NCBI GenBank assembly: GCA_005406025.1
Contig: BGZK01001212.1
Coordinates: forward strand, 124,001 to 188,000
Direction of reading: 5' to 3'
DNA: 64,000 nucleotides
Origin: Eumeta japonica
Taxonomy: Eukaryota > Arthropoda > Insecta > Lepidoptera > Psychidae
Shown here: positions 45,939 to 58,200 of the stretch, in pieces
Layout of the letters: each line of letters opens with the position of its first letter
Position numbering within the stretch: position 1 is the stretch's first letter
Program-made: the position numbers and the translations under genes
The notes under the pieces: generated by a model
The model's input: only the letters and a program-made list of their open reading frames with translations
What the model was told of the DNA's origin: nothing
Database searches by the model: none

Positions 45939-48900
45939 ATGTCTGGACCTATAATTGATGTAGTCGAAGAAGATGCTGCAGACTTACAGTTCCCCAAAGG
46001 TTTGTGGCGTATACATTCATTTTTATTGCTTTCTTATGGACTTAAAAAATTAACGGCCATAGTTTGTTATGTATCCACCTAAATATTACATGGCGGCAGT
46101 CTACATACGCTTGAGTAGATAGAGGACATCCACACAAATGGAAGTTTTTTCTGACTATATAGAGAAAATAAAAATTATTATTATAACAATAAAATTTTGG
46201 ACAATTGTCACCGTTTTGTGAAAATGAGTAGAAAGAAAAATATTTGTCATAACCTCTACATCTTGAGTGTAGCAAAATTCATAGTATAATGAGAGTTCTC
46301 AGACTTATGAGTGAAGAAAGTAATTTATAAACATAATCTGTACTATTTGACAGATTATCCATACATTATCTGTCATTGGGTGTAAATGTGTCTTTAAAGT
46401 TCTTACATTTAGAGCTAGCTAACTTATTTTGAGGGTCCTCAAATGATGCTGATGCTGATGATTTGCAACCGTGTATTATAACTGTATTATGAAAGCAAGA
46501 AATAAAAGGCTTTTTTATTTTATTTTATTTTATTTTATTTATTTATTAAATGATGCTAGTAATACTCTGTTTATTTCTATTTTTTTATATCTATAGTTTG
46601 ACTTTACATGTGCCATTGATGTAATTTATCGTCATCTTAATTTTTTAAATTTGTAATTTTATATTTTAATTTTTTATTGATGTGGCTAATGCATATAAAT
46701 AGAAAAAGTTTTATCTCAACAAAATATTATTTGTCATATAATATTTAATATGGCTGTGATGCATTATTCGGTAGAAATAATTTTAATTTTAGTTATGGAC
46801 AAGTTTTGACACAAACATAAACAATGCATCATCTTTATAGTGTACTTGAAAACCATGTGGTGTATTGTGGTAAATGTAGTCAGTATTCCATTATTGTATT
46901 ATTAAATTTCTTTTAATGATATTGTTCTTGGCTAGATATGCACTAGATTTTAAATTATTTACATATTTTCAAATTTTGTTACTTAATGTGACTGTCATGG
47001 TCACTGTTTTTATTAATTAGTTTGTTTTAATCTGAGAATTACATACAAGAAAAACATACAAGAATTACATCTAAGAGTACCTTGTATTTGACGTACATGA
47101 AAATGTTACATAAAAATCTTGTAACAGTGATTTTAGTGCTCAATTGGAAGACGAATCCCTTCCATATCAAATACCTGATGTATATGCAGTATTCCAATGC
47201 AATAAAATGGTTCGAACTGGAAATGGCCGGAGAAAAGAGATGAACTGGATTATTACCAAAAGGAATACTAGAAATTATCAAAAACCCAGTGGGAATTCAT
47301 AAAAGAAATATTTTCTCAGTTACAGATTTTTTAAAATATATTAATTCATATAGTTTCGTGCTTTTTAAATATACTTATTGTAAGTTTTTAATATGAATTA
47401 TCTGAGTAAACTATTGTATGGGGTGACATTATGTTATGTTTAATGGACTATGAGAATTGCTACTAAATATTCATTGTTATAATTTCACCCTTAAAACTGG
47501 GGTTAAACCATGAAAAAAAAACTTCTTATAATTACCTGGTTGTAAAAATAAAATATACAAAATATATCTGAATGGTGATGTATCCAAATAAAAAATATAT
47601 TTCAAATATTTAGATCATAAGTTTTTAATAATTACCAAAAAACTTCAAAAACTGTCACACAGTGACCATTGTTTTCAGTATTGAAGAAAATTATTACAAA
47701 AAGTCTTATAAAGTGCAGGACCTTGACCATTCTTATTTCGTAGATGTGGATGGCCACCTAAAGCTTTATAAATGTGTAAGACCCAGAAGGTAGGATAAAT
47801 ATGCTACATAAATTCACACATAAATATGTGTGGATCATTTTAGAGCTTTGAAACAACACAGATGACAAGAATTTGTATAAATTATGTGCCATAATTTACA
47901 CAATTTTTTTATTTATAAAAATCATATTGACCATTGGAAAAAATTTTCAGTCAGACCAATATTTTTCCATCGCAAGTATTCTATATAACACTGCAACTTT
48001 TTCAGGAAACAATAAATTAGAAAAAAATAATTCGTAAATCTACAAAATAAAAAGAAAACTAACAGATTACCATATATTTTATAATATTCATCAAATTTTA
48101 ATTAAAAATAGACTAATATTACAATCAAACCTCAATAAATTGAAACCCTCCAAAACTTGTAAAAAGTTTTGTTCCTTTCCCTTCTAGCTCCAATACCTTC
48201 ATTACTTGAAACCTCAACCCTCTATTAGTTGAAATAATCAGCGAAACCCTACAAGCCATTTTGGTACATATTTACCCTCTGTAATAAAAAAAAAATAATC
48301 GGACCTCTGTATCACAAACACAGCAATATCAACTCGATTATTTGAAACTTATTACTTCTAGAGCTCAAAAAAATAAAATTACCGGCTTTATTAATTTGCA
48401 GATAATGTACACCATTGATTCTTGGAAAAGAGATTCAACTATATAATGAATTTTATTAAACCAAACCAAAGTGGGTGTACACTCTTGAAAAAAAATTATT
48501 GAAAATAAACAATTAGTCAAATGTTTAGAAAATTTACAAAATTGCTTTTTTTCAAGACCTTCAAAGGCAGTGTTAGACAAGTCAAAGGCGGCCAATGCAT
48601 GACATCGTAGCTACAATATGTAAATACACATTGCTACTAGGTGTGAAAAAGTAATATAAACAGCTTAAAACTTTTTAATAATATTAATATGTGTATTTTA
48701 TATACTAAAGTTTTGTAGTTGAAAATTAGGTTTTTAATACTTTGGATTTATGTATGTTATGACGCCAAACTTATGACCTTGCCCTCTTATCAAATATGTA
48801 ATATTTTGTTGCCCGTCTGCATTAAACAGCCTTTAAGGTTTTTTAAGTTAATAAATTAATGAAAAGTTATTCAACTGCATAGCGTATTTGTCTGGATTTA

Positions 48901-51900
48901 TGGTGGAACATTTTATAGTATGCACCTTTCAATTCACTGGTGGTTTTTGGTGTCACCTGTAATTGGTTATGCATATAAAAATATCTATGACAAGTGTAGG
49001 CATGTTTGTTTTTGTTTGTGAAATAGAACTATTCATTAAAAAATTATTAATTGTATATTAATATCACAAAATCAATCAATTATTAATTGTGTGTATTGTT
49101 AAGGTTATAATTCATTTTTTGTAGGAAAAAGTCCTAAAATTTATTTCGTACAATTTTAATAAAAGTGTTTATTTATAAGTTTTATCTAAAACCACCTATG
49201 CACATAGGCATTATAAATTATAAACATGTTAATTAACATTATTATTGTTTATTGCAGAATTTGAAAATGCAGAAACTCTTCTTATATCTGAAGTAGATAT
49301 GCTTTTAGAACATAGAAAAGCTCAAAATGAATCAGCAGAAGATGAACAAGAATTCTCTGAAGTGTTTATGAAAACTCTTACTTATACTAATATGTTTAAG
49401 AAATTTAAAAACAAAGAAACTATAGCTGCTGTTCGAAAGTTAGTAATAATTTTTTTTTCGTAATATAAGCTTTTAGTTACATGTTGTTTAATAAAATTGT
49501 TCATGAAAAGCTTTCTTTGTGATATACGATAGTTAATGTTCTGTCCAAATAATTATTTTAGTTGTGTGCATACACACTATGCATATGCATGTGCAATTTG
49601 AACAATCAAAAGAATATAAATTGGGAGCTTTGACTTGTGGCTCTACCCTTTTATATTGACTGATAACACTGTTAACCATGATCTCGACTTCGGCCCTATT
49701 CTCTATTTCGATCCTGGGCTTGTTATTGATTCCAATTCTGGTCCCCATCTAGGTCCTTGTTCTACTTTCGATTCAATTCCAGTTGAATTATTCTAAAGGA
49801 CTCCATCCAATTACATCTTCTTACACCAATCTTAGATCTTAGACCAATGTTGACACTTCTTTAACGATTGCTGTTACCAATAGCCAGTGGGCACAAGTAA
49901 AGAGTTCGTTCTTTGTTTATGCAAGCAAAGTCACAAGCAAAAGCTAACATCTTTATCTATTATAACCTATATGTTATTTTAATGTATGATCTGTGTATAC
50001 TGTAAAATTTCATCAAAATTTGTTCAGTAGTTTCTGTGTGAAAAGGGCACAAATATCCATCCATTTTCATAAAATTTTGCGTTTAGAATAATAGTATGAA
50101 GGTAGGATCTTTTAGATTAATAAAGTACTTTTATATTTTTTGGGTTTTGTTAAAAAAATAATCCTAAATGGCATTCCATTAAAGACATACAATCCTTGTA
50201 ATCTTTATAATTTGGAACATAAATAATAAATCATATTACCAGATGAATCATAATAACGCATATAATAAAAAGTCAAACAAATGTACAGAGTAAACTTGTA
50301 TTGTGTGGAAGTAGACTAATCAGTTGTTTCCATTGGAATACACCTTCTGAAGTCAGTGATGATAAGTATTTTGACAATGGTTGTTTTTTGAAACTGGAGC
50401 TATTCAGTCCTAAAAAACAACCATTGTCAGAATAGACTGCTGTCTACCAGATCTTTTAATTGTTCTATGGATACACATTCGAACTTACTATCAGATTAAT
50501 GTAAATATTGATAGTATACGTTTATTTGACATTTCTGTATTTCAAAACACAATGAGTAGGATAAACTTAAAATTCTGTTTTGTCAGTTTAGCTATAAACA
50601 TTTCTGTAATGGAATTGTATCTTTAATCATCCGAAAGCAGGTCCTACTCGGGTTTATTTAGTACAGATGGTGCAATTTTTAGCCAACTTCAAAAAAGAAG
50701 GTTGTCATTTTGACCTGTATGTATATAATTCTTACTTGTTAGGAGCCACCGACTGATCTCAATTTTGTTACCCTGAAGTTTTGACGCTTTGTACATTTGC
50801 CCGGTTAGCCTCACCTTAGATCGAGCCTTGTTCCATAGAGTAATTATGAAAAAATATATAGAGCCTCATATTATAGGTATAACAAAAATAATTTGCATTT
50901 ATAAAAAAAAAATTAGTTTGAATATACTTGCTTTTCGTAATCTTAGGGAACATCCATTAATTACGTGAGCTATTTTTCTTTCAAATTGAATCCCTCCTTT
51001 CTCTTGACAAGATTTGGTGTGATCCCCTTCGTTCCTTCATGTGAGACTTATGCTAAAGTTGTTAAAGTACTAAATTTATTTTAATTAAGCAGAATACACC
51101 ATATTTATTTAAATTTATTAAAATTTGGGCTCCATTCACAGTAACAAACTATTCTTTTTAAAAAAAAATTTAAAAATTGTTCTTATGTGTGGTTAATGTG
51201 GTCTTAATGTACATTCTTTAAAAGTAGACATGAGATTTTATATCTCGTGTCTCCTTTTTAATTATACTCTTCTTAGTTTAAATGAGATTTTATGGTATCC
51301 CTATCCCCCATTTCGAGCTCACTTAATTAATAGGTGTCCCCTTAGACTGTTTTGCCTTTCCTTTGTATTTGATCATACTCAATCACAGTCAGAGAATTAA
51401 ATGGTGAAACATGTTTTTTATATATGATATTTGAGAAGCAAACAAGCAGGTTAGACATCAGAGAGTGGTGGTCAATGCTGCTCATAGACACTTGCAACCA
51501 CACAAGATTTACAAATGTGTTGTCTACCACTTGAGAGAGAATAGGGTATCTAAAGGAGGAGGGACTGGGCTGATGGAGGGAGAGAGTAGGAGTGGGCCAC
51601 TGGAACTCACTTACTGGACGAAATGCAACATCGGAAGCTGCTACCTAGCGCCTGAATTCTGAGAGTGTAGTATTACATTGGTTGAACCAGCTCATTTTTG
51701 TACAGCAGCCAAGTTGCCACAGGATTCTATCACAGTTGTAGGAACAATGTTGCCAATTTTAATGTTCAGTACACTCAGGTGTGAACATTGTAGGCATACT
51801 AAAAGGTTTACCTGCTTACCCTTTTTTTTAGATATTATCATTTATTATATTAGTCAAAACAATTTCTATTCATCCCACTTTAATGTATTATACACCCCAC

Positions 51901-52206
51901 CGAGCTTGTTTTAACGTTATTAATTCAATGATTATTAACAAAATGGAATTTTTGATGCAAAATTCCTGTATATTTTTCCTATAAATTTATTTAACTGTAT
52001 AATAAATTGCCAATGTATGATTTCATTGCAGCCTTTTACAGTCAAAGAAACTGCACAAATTTGAAGTGGCCAGTCTAGCAAACTTGTGTCCTGAAAATCC
52101 TGAAGAGGCAAAAGCTCTGATTCCATCACTAGAGGGAAGGATCGAGGATGAAGAATTAAGAGTACTACTAGATGACATCCAAACAAAGAGAAGTTTACAA
52201 TATTAA
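45939..52206 (+). CDS. POLR2D: RNA polymerase II subunit RPB4 (three exons)
   Basis: RPB4 forms, with RPB7, the stalk of RNA polymerase II and works in initiation, RNA handling and mRNA decay. Coding exons: 45939-45999 ([20 protein letters not shown] plus one base, donor GTTTGT), 49258-49438 (acceptor attgcag; [20 protein letters not shown] through [19 protein letters not shown], donor GTTAGT) and 52032-52206 (acceptor cattgcag; [20 protein letters not shown] to [10 protein letters not shown], stop TAA). The joins keep frame (phase 1 and phase 2) and give 138 residues against 142 in human. The near-identical blocks [21 protein letters not shown] and ALIPSLEGR leave no doubt. The core is the HRDC-like fold typical of RPB4. 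Introns are about 3.26 and 2.59 kb and carry repeats. Poly(A) signals are possible at 52850 and 52861. The start fits the family, with no upstream in-frame alternative seen. Confidence 0.97.
46000..49257 (+). other. POLR2D intron 1 and its contents
   Basis: Begins GTTTGT and ends attgcag. It includes a retroposon tail (46430-46548) and a stretch at 48125-48360 with repeated 'cctc.at.a.ttgaaa' phrases, resembling the ends of pogo/Tigger-like elements. Short frames inside it are not genes. Confidence 0.7.
46430..46548 (+). repeat. Retroposon 3' tail with (TTTTA)n
   Basis: The phrase gtattatgaaagcaagaaat followed by aaaaggctttttt and a pentanucleotide tattt run (46517-46548) is typical of the 3' end of a common lepidopteran LINE/SINE family. 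The upstream boundary is not visible; gatgctgatgctgatgat at 46447 is a short trinucleotide run. Confidence 0.55.
49640..49795 (+). repeat. Degenerate 'gattcc' repeat, copy 2
   Basis: Shares with 2925-3130 the leader (tttatattgactgataacac, accatgatctcga) and the following run of gattcc/gattct/tctatttcgatcc units. Repeats of about 12 bp are imperfect. Confidence 0.55.
49950..50100 (-). mobile_element. Helitron 5'-end relic
   Basis: Read on the minus strand, ttattctaaacgcaaaattt, then atggatggatatttgtgccc, ttttcacacagaaactactg and aacaaattttgatgaaattt follow the usual start of lepidopteran Helitrons, also seen at 13701. Only this end is visible. Confidence 0.6.
50367..50434. other. 23-bp near-perfect hairpin in POLR2D intron 2
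   Basis: Arms 50367-50389 and 50412-50434 pair over 23 positions with a single G:T wobble or mismatch: left starts tattttgacaatggttg, and the right arm is its complement ending attgtcagaata. The loop is 22 nt. It could fold as a small pre-microRNA-like stem or be a tiny inverted-repeat element. Outside the stem the flanks do not pair. Confidence 0.6.
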
Positions 52207-53732
52207 ACACAAATTGACAATTTTGTGGCGTTTTTATGATAGTTTTATACATGACCCATTATTTAATATTTACATCTCGACAATCAATGAAAGTATTGCG
52301 CTCAGTCTTCCTATTGGCCATCATAATACATGTGTAAATGCTGTCTCTTAATGTCATAAATATGTGCTATAGGCCACTATAAAATCATCATTTATTATTC
52401 TTTAATTGATAGTACGCATTCCAAAACAGACTTACTAACATAATGTATTGAAAAAAAACTTAATAGCCTTTTCAATCTCATGGCCTATATAATAAAAACA
52501 TGTCCGATTTACAGGTCGGAAGCACATTGGATGCATATTTGAATAAGTGGAATATTCAGAAACAGTATATACAAAATATATGAAAGCAGTGTTTTTGAAT
52601 GTTTTATATTTGATCAGAAACATTTTTAGTTCTGTGCTATGAGTTTACACAAGATTTGAATATTTGTTACAAATTGATTTGTAATTTTCTTTATCCTCCT
52701 TTTTATATCTTATTCCATAAACTGGCTTGGTTATATTTACGAACTCTTATCATAACTTTATTATTGGTATGTGTTCTGTACATAAAAATATGCGATTTTT
52801 TTTATGATAATTTAAGTAATTTTATTCATAAGAATGCTGTTTGAAAAAGAATAAAAGCAAAATAAATTGCCTTACATGTTTTGTAACCAGAAAGATATTT
52901 TTGATTTATTAAAAGCCATTTTAATAATATTTGCAGCCTAAAAGTATAGTATACACATGACGTACCTCACCCTCTTGGTTGGAGACTCCACAAAGCATCA
53001 GAACTATTATTGCACCGGGTCGACTGTTCTGACCATAACATGATGCTAGCCACGAGGCTTATTTTCTTACTGGGTTGCTCAGATTATTGTGGTAACTCTA
53101 AAGTAAATAGTTATTTCAAACTATAGAGCTTCTCAGAGTTTTCATTACCCAAAAATTGTTCTATTATTAGTTTTGAGAGGCCAATATTGATCTTTTTAAG
53201 ACTTATTGTAAATTAAGCTAATTTAGGCTAATTACAAACATGTTACAATTCATACATACAAAATGTGGTAAAGTACATTTTTTTTAGTATCATGTTTATT
53301 TTTAAAAAAGCATTTACACAGTATTTGTTATGAATGTAAATAATACATTTTACATCAAATTTTATGATCATGTTACTTTACAATAATTGTTAAATTAGGT
53401 CAACTTAGTACCCAAATATTTAGTTGCTTAAATTAGTAGGATAGAAAATTGTTATAAAAAATATATGGCTAACTGATGCCTCACTGGTATAAGATTTAAA
53501 TGCCATCCTTGATTAGTATTGTGCCTTAGTTTCACAATTCTGAGAAAATGTTCATTGATGGAGATAAGTTGCAAACTGTCATTGTGTATCCCATGGATAA
53601 TACAAGAGATGGTTTACTGTAGACCACAAACAATGACTAGAAATGGAAAAAAGACCAGAAATGAAACAAAGACCAGAAACACAAGCCTACATATTTTCAT
53701 TCATTTATATTATGAAAAAATTATTCATGTAT
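52207..53732 (+). other. POLR2D 3' flank
   Basis: Probable 3' UTR followed by intergenic DNA. AATAAA signals are at 52850-52855 and 52861-52866. No further gene was recognised; short frames at 52435-52844 and 53519-53788 lack motifs. Confidence 0.5.
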
Positions 53733-54254
53733 ATTATGGGAAAAAGTTTTCATATTTTATATACAAATTCAAAATAATTTTTCATTAAATTTTATTTACA
53801 TTTAGTTATTATATATATATGTTATTTTGTTCGACAACTTGTTGCCATTTTGGAGGAAGTGACAATCCCAGTGTTGTAGAAATTTTGGGACTTCTGGTCA
53901 ATAAACTGCGACAAAGTAGTTTTGATGGTGCTCTCTTGATGTTAACCTAACACTACCTGAAGAATTCTGAAGAAACCGAAACATATAAAAATCTGAGAGT
54001 GCAAGGTGAGGGCTATATGGTGGATGTCTTATCCACTTCCCGATCAAACTCTCAATATTTTTTGAGTGGCTAAAGATGTGTCGGCCGATTTTTCTCTACT
54101 TCTTGCTAGTCTCGTCAGCTGTTGGCAGTAGAGATCCGGTTTTTCCCAGCTGTAAAAGCTCAATGAATAATGTACTTCCAATCCCACCATACACATAGCA
54201 TGAACTTATTGAGGGTTAGTCCGGGTTTCGCTATAGTGTGTGGAACTTGCTTGC
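53733..54254 (-). mobile_element. Mariner copy f, truncated
   Basis: Same family and orientation as the copies at 10.1 and 40.4 kb. Terminus tatgggaaaaagttttcata and ttttatatacaaattcaaaa, a short TA run at 53808-53820, gttcgacaacttgttgccat, then the decayed C-terminal coding part (acctgaagaattctgaagaa, caaactctcaatatt) to gtgtgtggaacttgcttgc at 54254. There the match stops abruptly and a different element begins. Confidence 0.8.
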
Positions 54255-55261
54255 TAGTGTAGGGGGTTGAAGTGAGAACAACCGTTTTCCCTCTGCGATA
54301 GTTTTTTCTTGTTTGGTTTTTTTGTTCGACTGTGGGGATAGGGAGAATGTCTTTGGGAGAAGCATTTTCAAAGAAAGTTGTTAAATCACGACAAAGTCTT
54401 CGAATTGAAGATCGGGAAACGCTATTTTTTCTGCGAGGTGATAAGCTAGTTTTCGTAGGACGACAGTGGTTAATCCAAATAATCGTTTCTCCATATCTTT
54501 GACATACCTAACAAGCTCCTCTTCTTCTTCTTTGGAAAATATGGGCTTAAAGTTACCTGGAGTTGAATTAAGAGATACCTCGCCTTTCCTTATCTTTGCA
54601 ACGTGACGCTCCAATGTGGTCTGTGGAACACCGTGTAATTGAGCTGCTTTTTTTGTAACCTGCTGATTTGCTTAAAATTGTTTCAATTGCCTGTTTCATG
54701 ATTTCTACAGACCAACTGCCACTGGAACTTTTCTTTTTGTAAGTTCGTACCATTTTTATATACCTAAAATAAAATAACTAATATTATTGTAATATTATGA
54801 AATAAACAGACCATGCAGGGGCATAATGGGAACGGGGCACAACGGGGTACCCCATTGTGCCCCGTAGCCTTGTCCCCGTTATGCCCCCATGTCTGCCCCA
54901 ACAGAATTTTAAATAACGGACAAAGAAGTGAATTCAAGGCCAAAGTGATTTTGTTCAAAACATATCAATAGTTGATTTTAGTAGTAATACACATAAAAAA
55001 AACTATAATAGTAATCTAAAGACGTACCTTTTTAGGTGTGTTTTAGTAATCAATCAAAATAAGATGAATTGTCGCCAGAAAAAAGAATTGGTCGTCAAAA
55101 AATAGACACGTGCTCTCTGATCGCTGGTCACTGTCGCACTGAAGGCCGATGCGAAATGCCCTCTTATTGGCAGAAACAAAACACGTCTAGTGTTTGTAGT
55201 TAGTTGTATGTGTGCGTGGCCCCGTTGTGCCTCGCGTCCCCGTTATGCCCCCCCCCTATCT
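54255..55261 (-). mobile_element. Pogo/Tigger-like element remnant with GGGGCATAACGGGG repeats
   Basis: Contains a helix-turn-helix coding fragment (54381-54753). Upstream of it on the minus strand is a set of modules 'ggggcataacgggg...ggggcacaa.gggg': an imperfect palindrome centred on GGTACC at 54848 (about 54813-54892), and a third module at 55218-55257 close to the right end. The boundaries are tentative; tagtgtaggggg at the left and, on the opposite strand, tagataggggg at the right could be the element's ends. The catalytic DDE part is not present. Confidence 0.55.
54381..54753 (-). pseudogene. Psq/CENP-B-type HTH fragment of a pogo-like transposase (frameshifted)
   Basis: From the ATG at 54753 the sequence reads MVRTYKKKSSSGSWSVEIMK and QAIETILSK. 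A one-base frameshift near 54665 follows, then QVTKKAAQLHGVPQTTLER and HVAKIRKGEVS, and later FSKEEEEELVRYVKDMEKR and FGLTTVVLRKLAYHLAE, ending at 54381. This is the N-terminal Psq-like helix-turn-helix and the start of the CENP-B-type DNA-binding region of pogo/Tigger-family proteins, which bind DNA at element ends. The DDE catalytic domain that should follow is missing. A possible acceptor (ttttattttag) lies just before the ATG, so the fragment may once have been a spliced exon. Confidence 0.78.
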
Positions 55262-58200
55262 AAATAAAGATACTTATGCTAATTACTATAGTAAAAATTG
55301 ACGTTTTTGTAAGAAATGTATAAAAGTTGATGTTTTTGATGGAATAGAATAAAATTAAATTCTTATTTCAACGTAAAAGTTATATTATGTTCCTATTCGC
55401 TATGTACGAAAGTGTCTGGCCGGGGATATACAATCGACTGTAGCGTACATTGCGGAAGAAAGTGGAAGATTTCCGGGACGCTTCTCGTTAATCTATTACA
55501 TTTGGTCAAATTTTGTGTAAAGCTTTAGTATAATTATGATCAATATTATCGGAATGAAGCACATTTATCATTGGAAATTGAAAAATAGCATGCAAATAAA
55601 TTGCTAAATAAAAGTAGAATTATCAGAGAGATATTTAGACTTTGATATCGGCGCACACTACATACACAAGGACGGTTCGGTCTTCGCAATACAGCTTCAA
55701 GGATATTTTGATGAATTTTAACCTCTGCCATGACTTTAGTGTTTTGAGAAAACTGTCTTACAAAGTCACAATGCTTAGTTTTTTCATTCAGTGTAAGGCA
55801 AAATTTACTTAATTTTCATTTACTTATTATTTCAGCAACAATAGAGAATAGATTATTAGTTACACAGATTCCAAAAATAATACCACAGTATAAATTATGC
55901 TCGTTATTATTCCTGAAGTTTATGCAGCCGATGAAAGAAATAACACCCGATTGATTGTAAAATTTGGATTAACTGATAATTTAATAGCTGCCATAGATGT
56001 AGGCAGATAATTGTTTTATGAAATTAAAATAATAAATCAAATTGTGAATACTGTTATAGCTATAGGGAATACAACAACAATACATAATCATTTTCATTAT
56101 GAAAACTGAAACAAAACGAGAAGATTGTTCTTTAATAAATAATAATAATTAACAACTATAATCAATATTTTAATGTTTCATTATTTTTATTCATAATCAA
56201 ATATTAGACAAGTCCCGAAAAATTGCGGATGCTTGGTACTTTATAACACTAGGTTTGGGAAGTTTTTATATTTTGCAAGAGAATTCGGGATAAAATAAAA
56301 AACCTTAGCTTTAAATCAGTCTGTATATTGGATATGTCTGTAATACAGCAAAGACAGAATACAATGAGAACAGGTAAAATATTAACTTATTGGAAATGAA
56401 CATATGAATTAGAAATTTCTCCTTCAAAACTAATAAAAACAATTCTTATCATTAATTAAAATATTATTCATAATGATGTTAAAATGCCTCTAAGCAAGCG
56501 CTTTGTTTAGTACCGCATGTAAAAAAAATTAAGTCAATTTATTTTGTCCAATATTAAACCTCAACAATTTTAAAAAATTAAAATTTAACAATTTCTCAAA
56601 TACTCTCTTATTTGCTAATTTTTTTTCGCCTAAACATTATCAACAAAATACTAAACAAACCGCTTGCATGTATGTCGCATGTATTATAAACTTATCTCAA
56701 TGGGCACTTTTGGTTTAGTTTTATTAAGATTGTTAGTGTTTTATACTAATATGAGAATAATAATAATTACAAACCTCTCCATCGCCTAAAAGCAAACACT
56801 TGAAATGACTAAAATCTATAAAAAGAATTATCAGGTCTAAAACCTAGCTGAATTACTTACAAGATACATGTCGCATCCTACTCAAACATATAAAAATATC
56901 TTTATGTTCTTAAAAATAAAGAAAGACTCCCTGAACAAATATAACTTACACCGGTCAGTCTCTTAAGATATATAAAAGTTAATAGATAGCTGTTGTAGGA
57001 GCTATTGTTCGGACAGATCAATAGCGTGATGGTTAAGTGACATAGGAGAGGTCTAAGGTCCCATGTGGTCAATGGACTTACGAAACTTGCAGGGTTAATA
57101 ATAATTATAGGTACATTATTTGTTCACACAATTACATAATTATTGAGATATGTAAAGGTGGCCGACTACAATTATACAAGTTTATTTTGTATACATCACT
57201 TATACAGATTGATGTCTGATTCGATTCTTGTTAAATGTCAATATGGAATACACTGAAGAGTGGCAATTATTCTTGTCATGTCAAGATTTTGCAATGTTCA
57301 CAAGAGCATAAAGTATTAACTACGTCGCAATTGCTGAATCATTTTGTGCACACCATTAAATTTAGACAAAGCCTAGGTCAAGAACTGTTTCTACTTCAAA
57401 AGATAATTGGGATACATACTGGCTCGGTTTATCGATATAAAAATATCTTTGCTTTTACATTAATATACCACTGTGTACAGGACATGGATGAGCTACTTTA
57501 TTGTTTCATTATTGTATAATTAGTTTTTGGTGCAGAGATCAGATGTATACTTTGGTAGTTTACAAAAAATCCTCTTTGTACTTTGTGACATTTTATGTGA
57601 TGTTAGTTCTGTTTTTTTTTTATTGGAACCTGCAAATTACTTTTTAATACACACCATGATTTAATTTAATGTCTCGTCAATAACATTAAGATATATAATT
57701 GCCTTATCTTTTTTTTTCTTTTCATGAGTTGGCCTTGTGCAAATAAATTCAGCACCTACCCTTCGAGATCTCCAAATATATTAAAATGAAATGTCGTTTC
57801 ACACATGAAAATGTTACGATCACGGTAGATACAGATTATACATTTCCAGTCATTTTTTATATAGTAAGTCATACATTTAAAATATGTTGTTGATTCATCG
57901 CAATATAACTTCATATCCTATATTATATACAATCAGCGGGATATATTAAAATATCACAATATTCATATAAAAAAATCAACATGTAATTCTAAACAGTGGC
58001 TCCAAATATAAAAATTTTGAGCAAGCATGTGAAAATACTCCATATTCCAAAGGTGAGCCTTATAATACATATATGTATGTATATTATATATTCATATATA
58101 TATAGAAATGTCAATATGTTACACCTTGTAAGTACACAAGAAGCGCACGCGTCATACAAAAATTCTTCCTAATCCCTAAACCAGTAAGTCGTCATATTTT

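Larger units (their letters stand above)
49439..52031 (+). other. POLR2D intron 2 and its contents
   Basis: Begins GTTAGT and ends cattgcag. It contains the second 'gattcc' repeat (49640-49795), a Helitron 5'-end relic (49950-50100), a strong hairpin (50367-50434) and a fragment at 50680-50745 (gccaacttcaaaaaagaagg) resembling a common lepidopteran retroposon end. Confidence 0.7.

Noticed and set aside
55666..55731. 22-codon minus-strand frame (MAEVKIHQNILEAVLRRPNR..) followed by GTATGT
   Set aside because: Considered as a first exon spliced to the pogo-like HTH, but the phase-0 join to the acceptor near 54763 would not read the HTH frame; no other partner was found.
57000..57120. Possible tRNA-derived SINE (gatggttaagtgacat..aggtcccatgtgg)
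   Set aside because: An A-box-like motif is present but no convincing B box or tail.
57235..57519. 94-codon plus-strand frame
   Set aside because: No motif, lies antisense to the FAM117 3' flank, no splice context.
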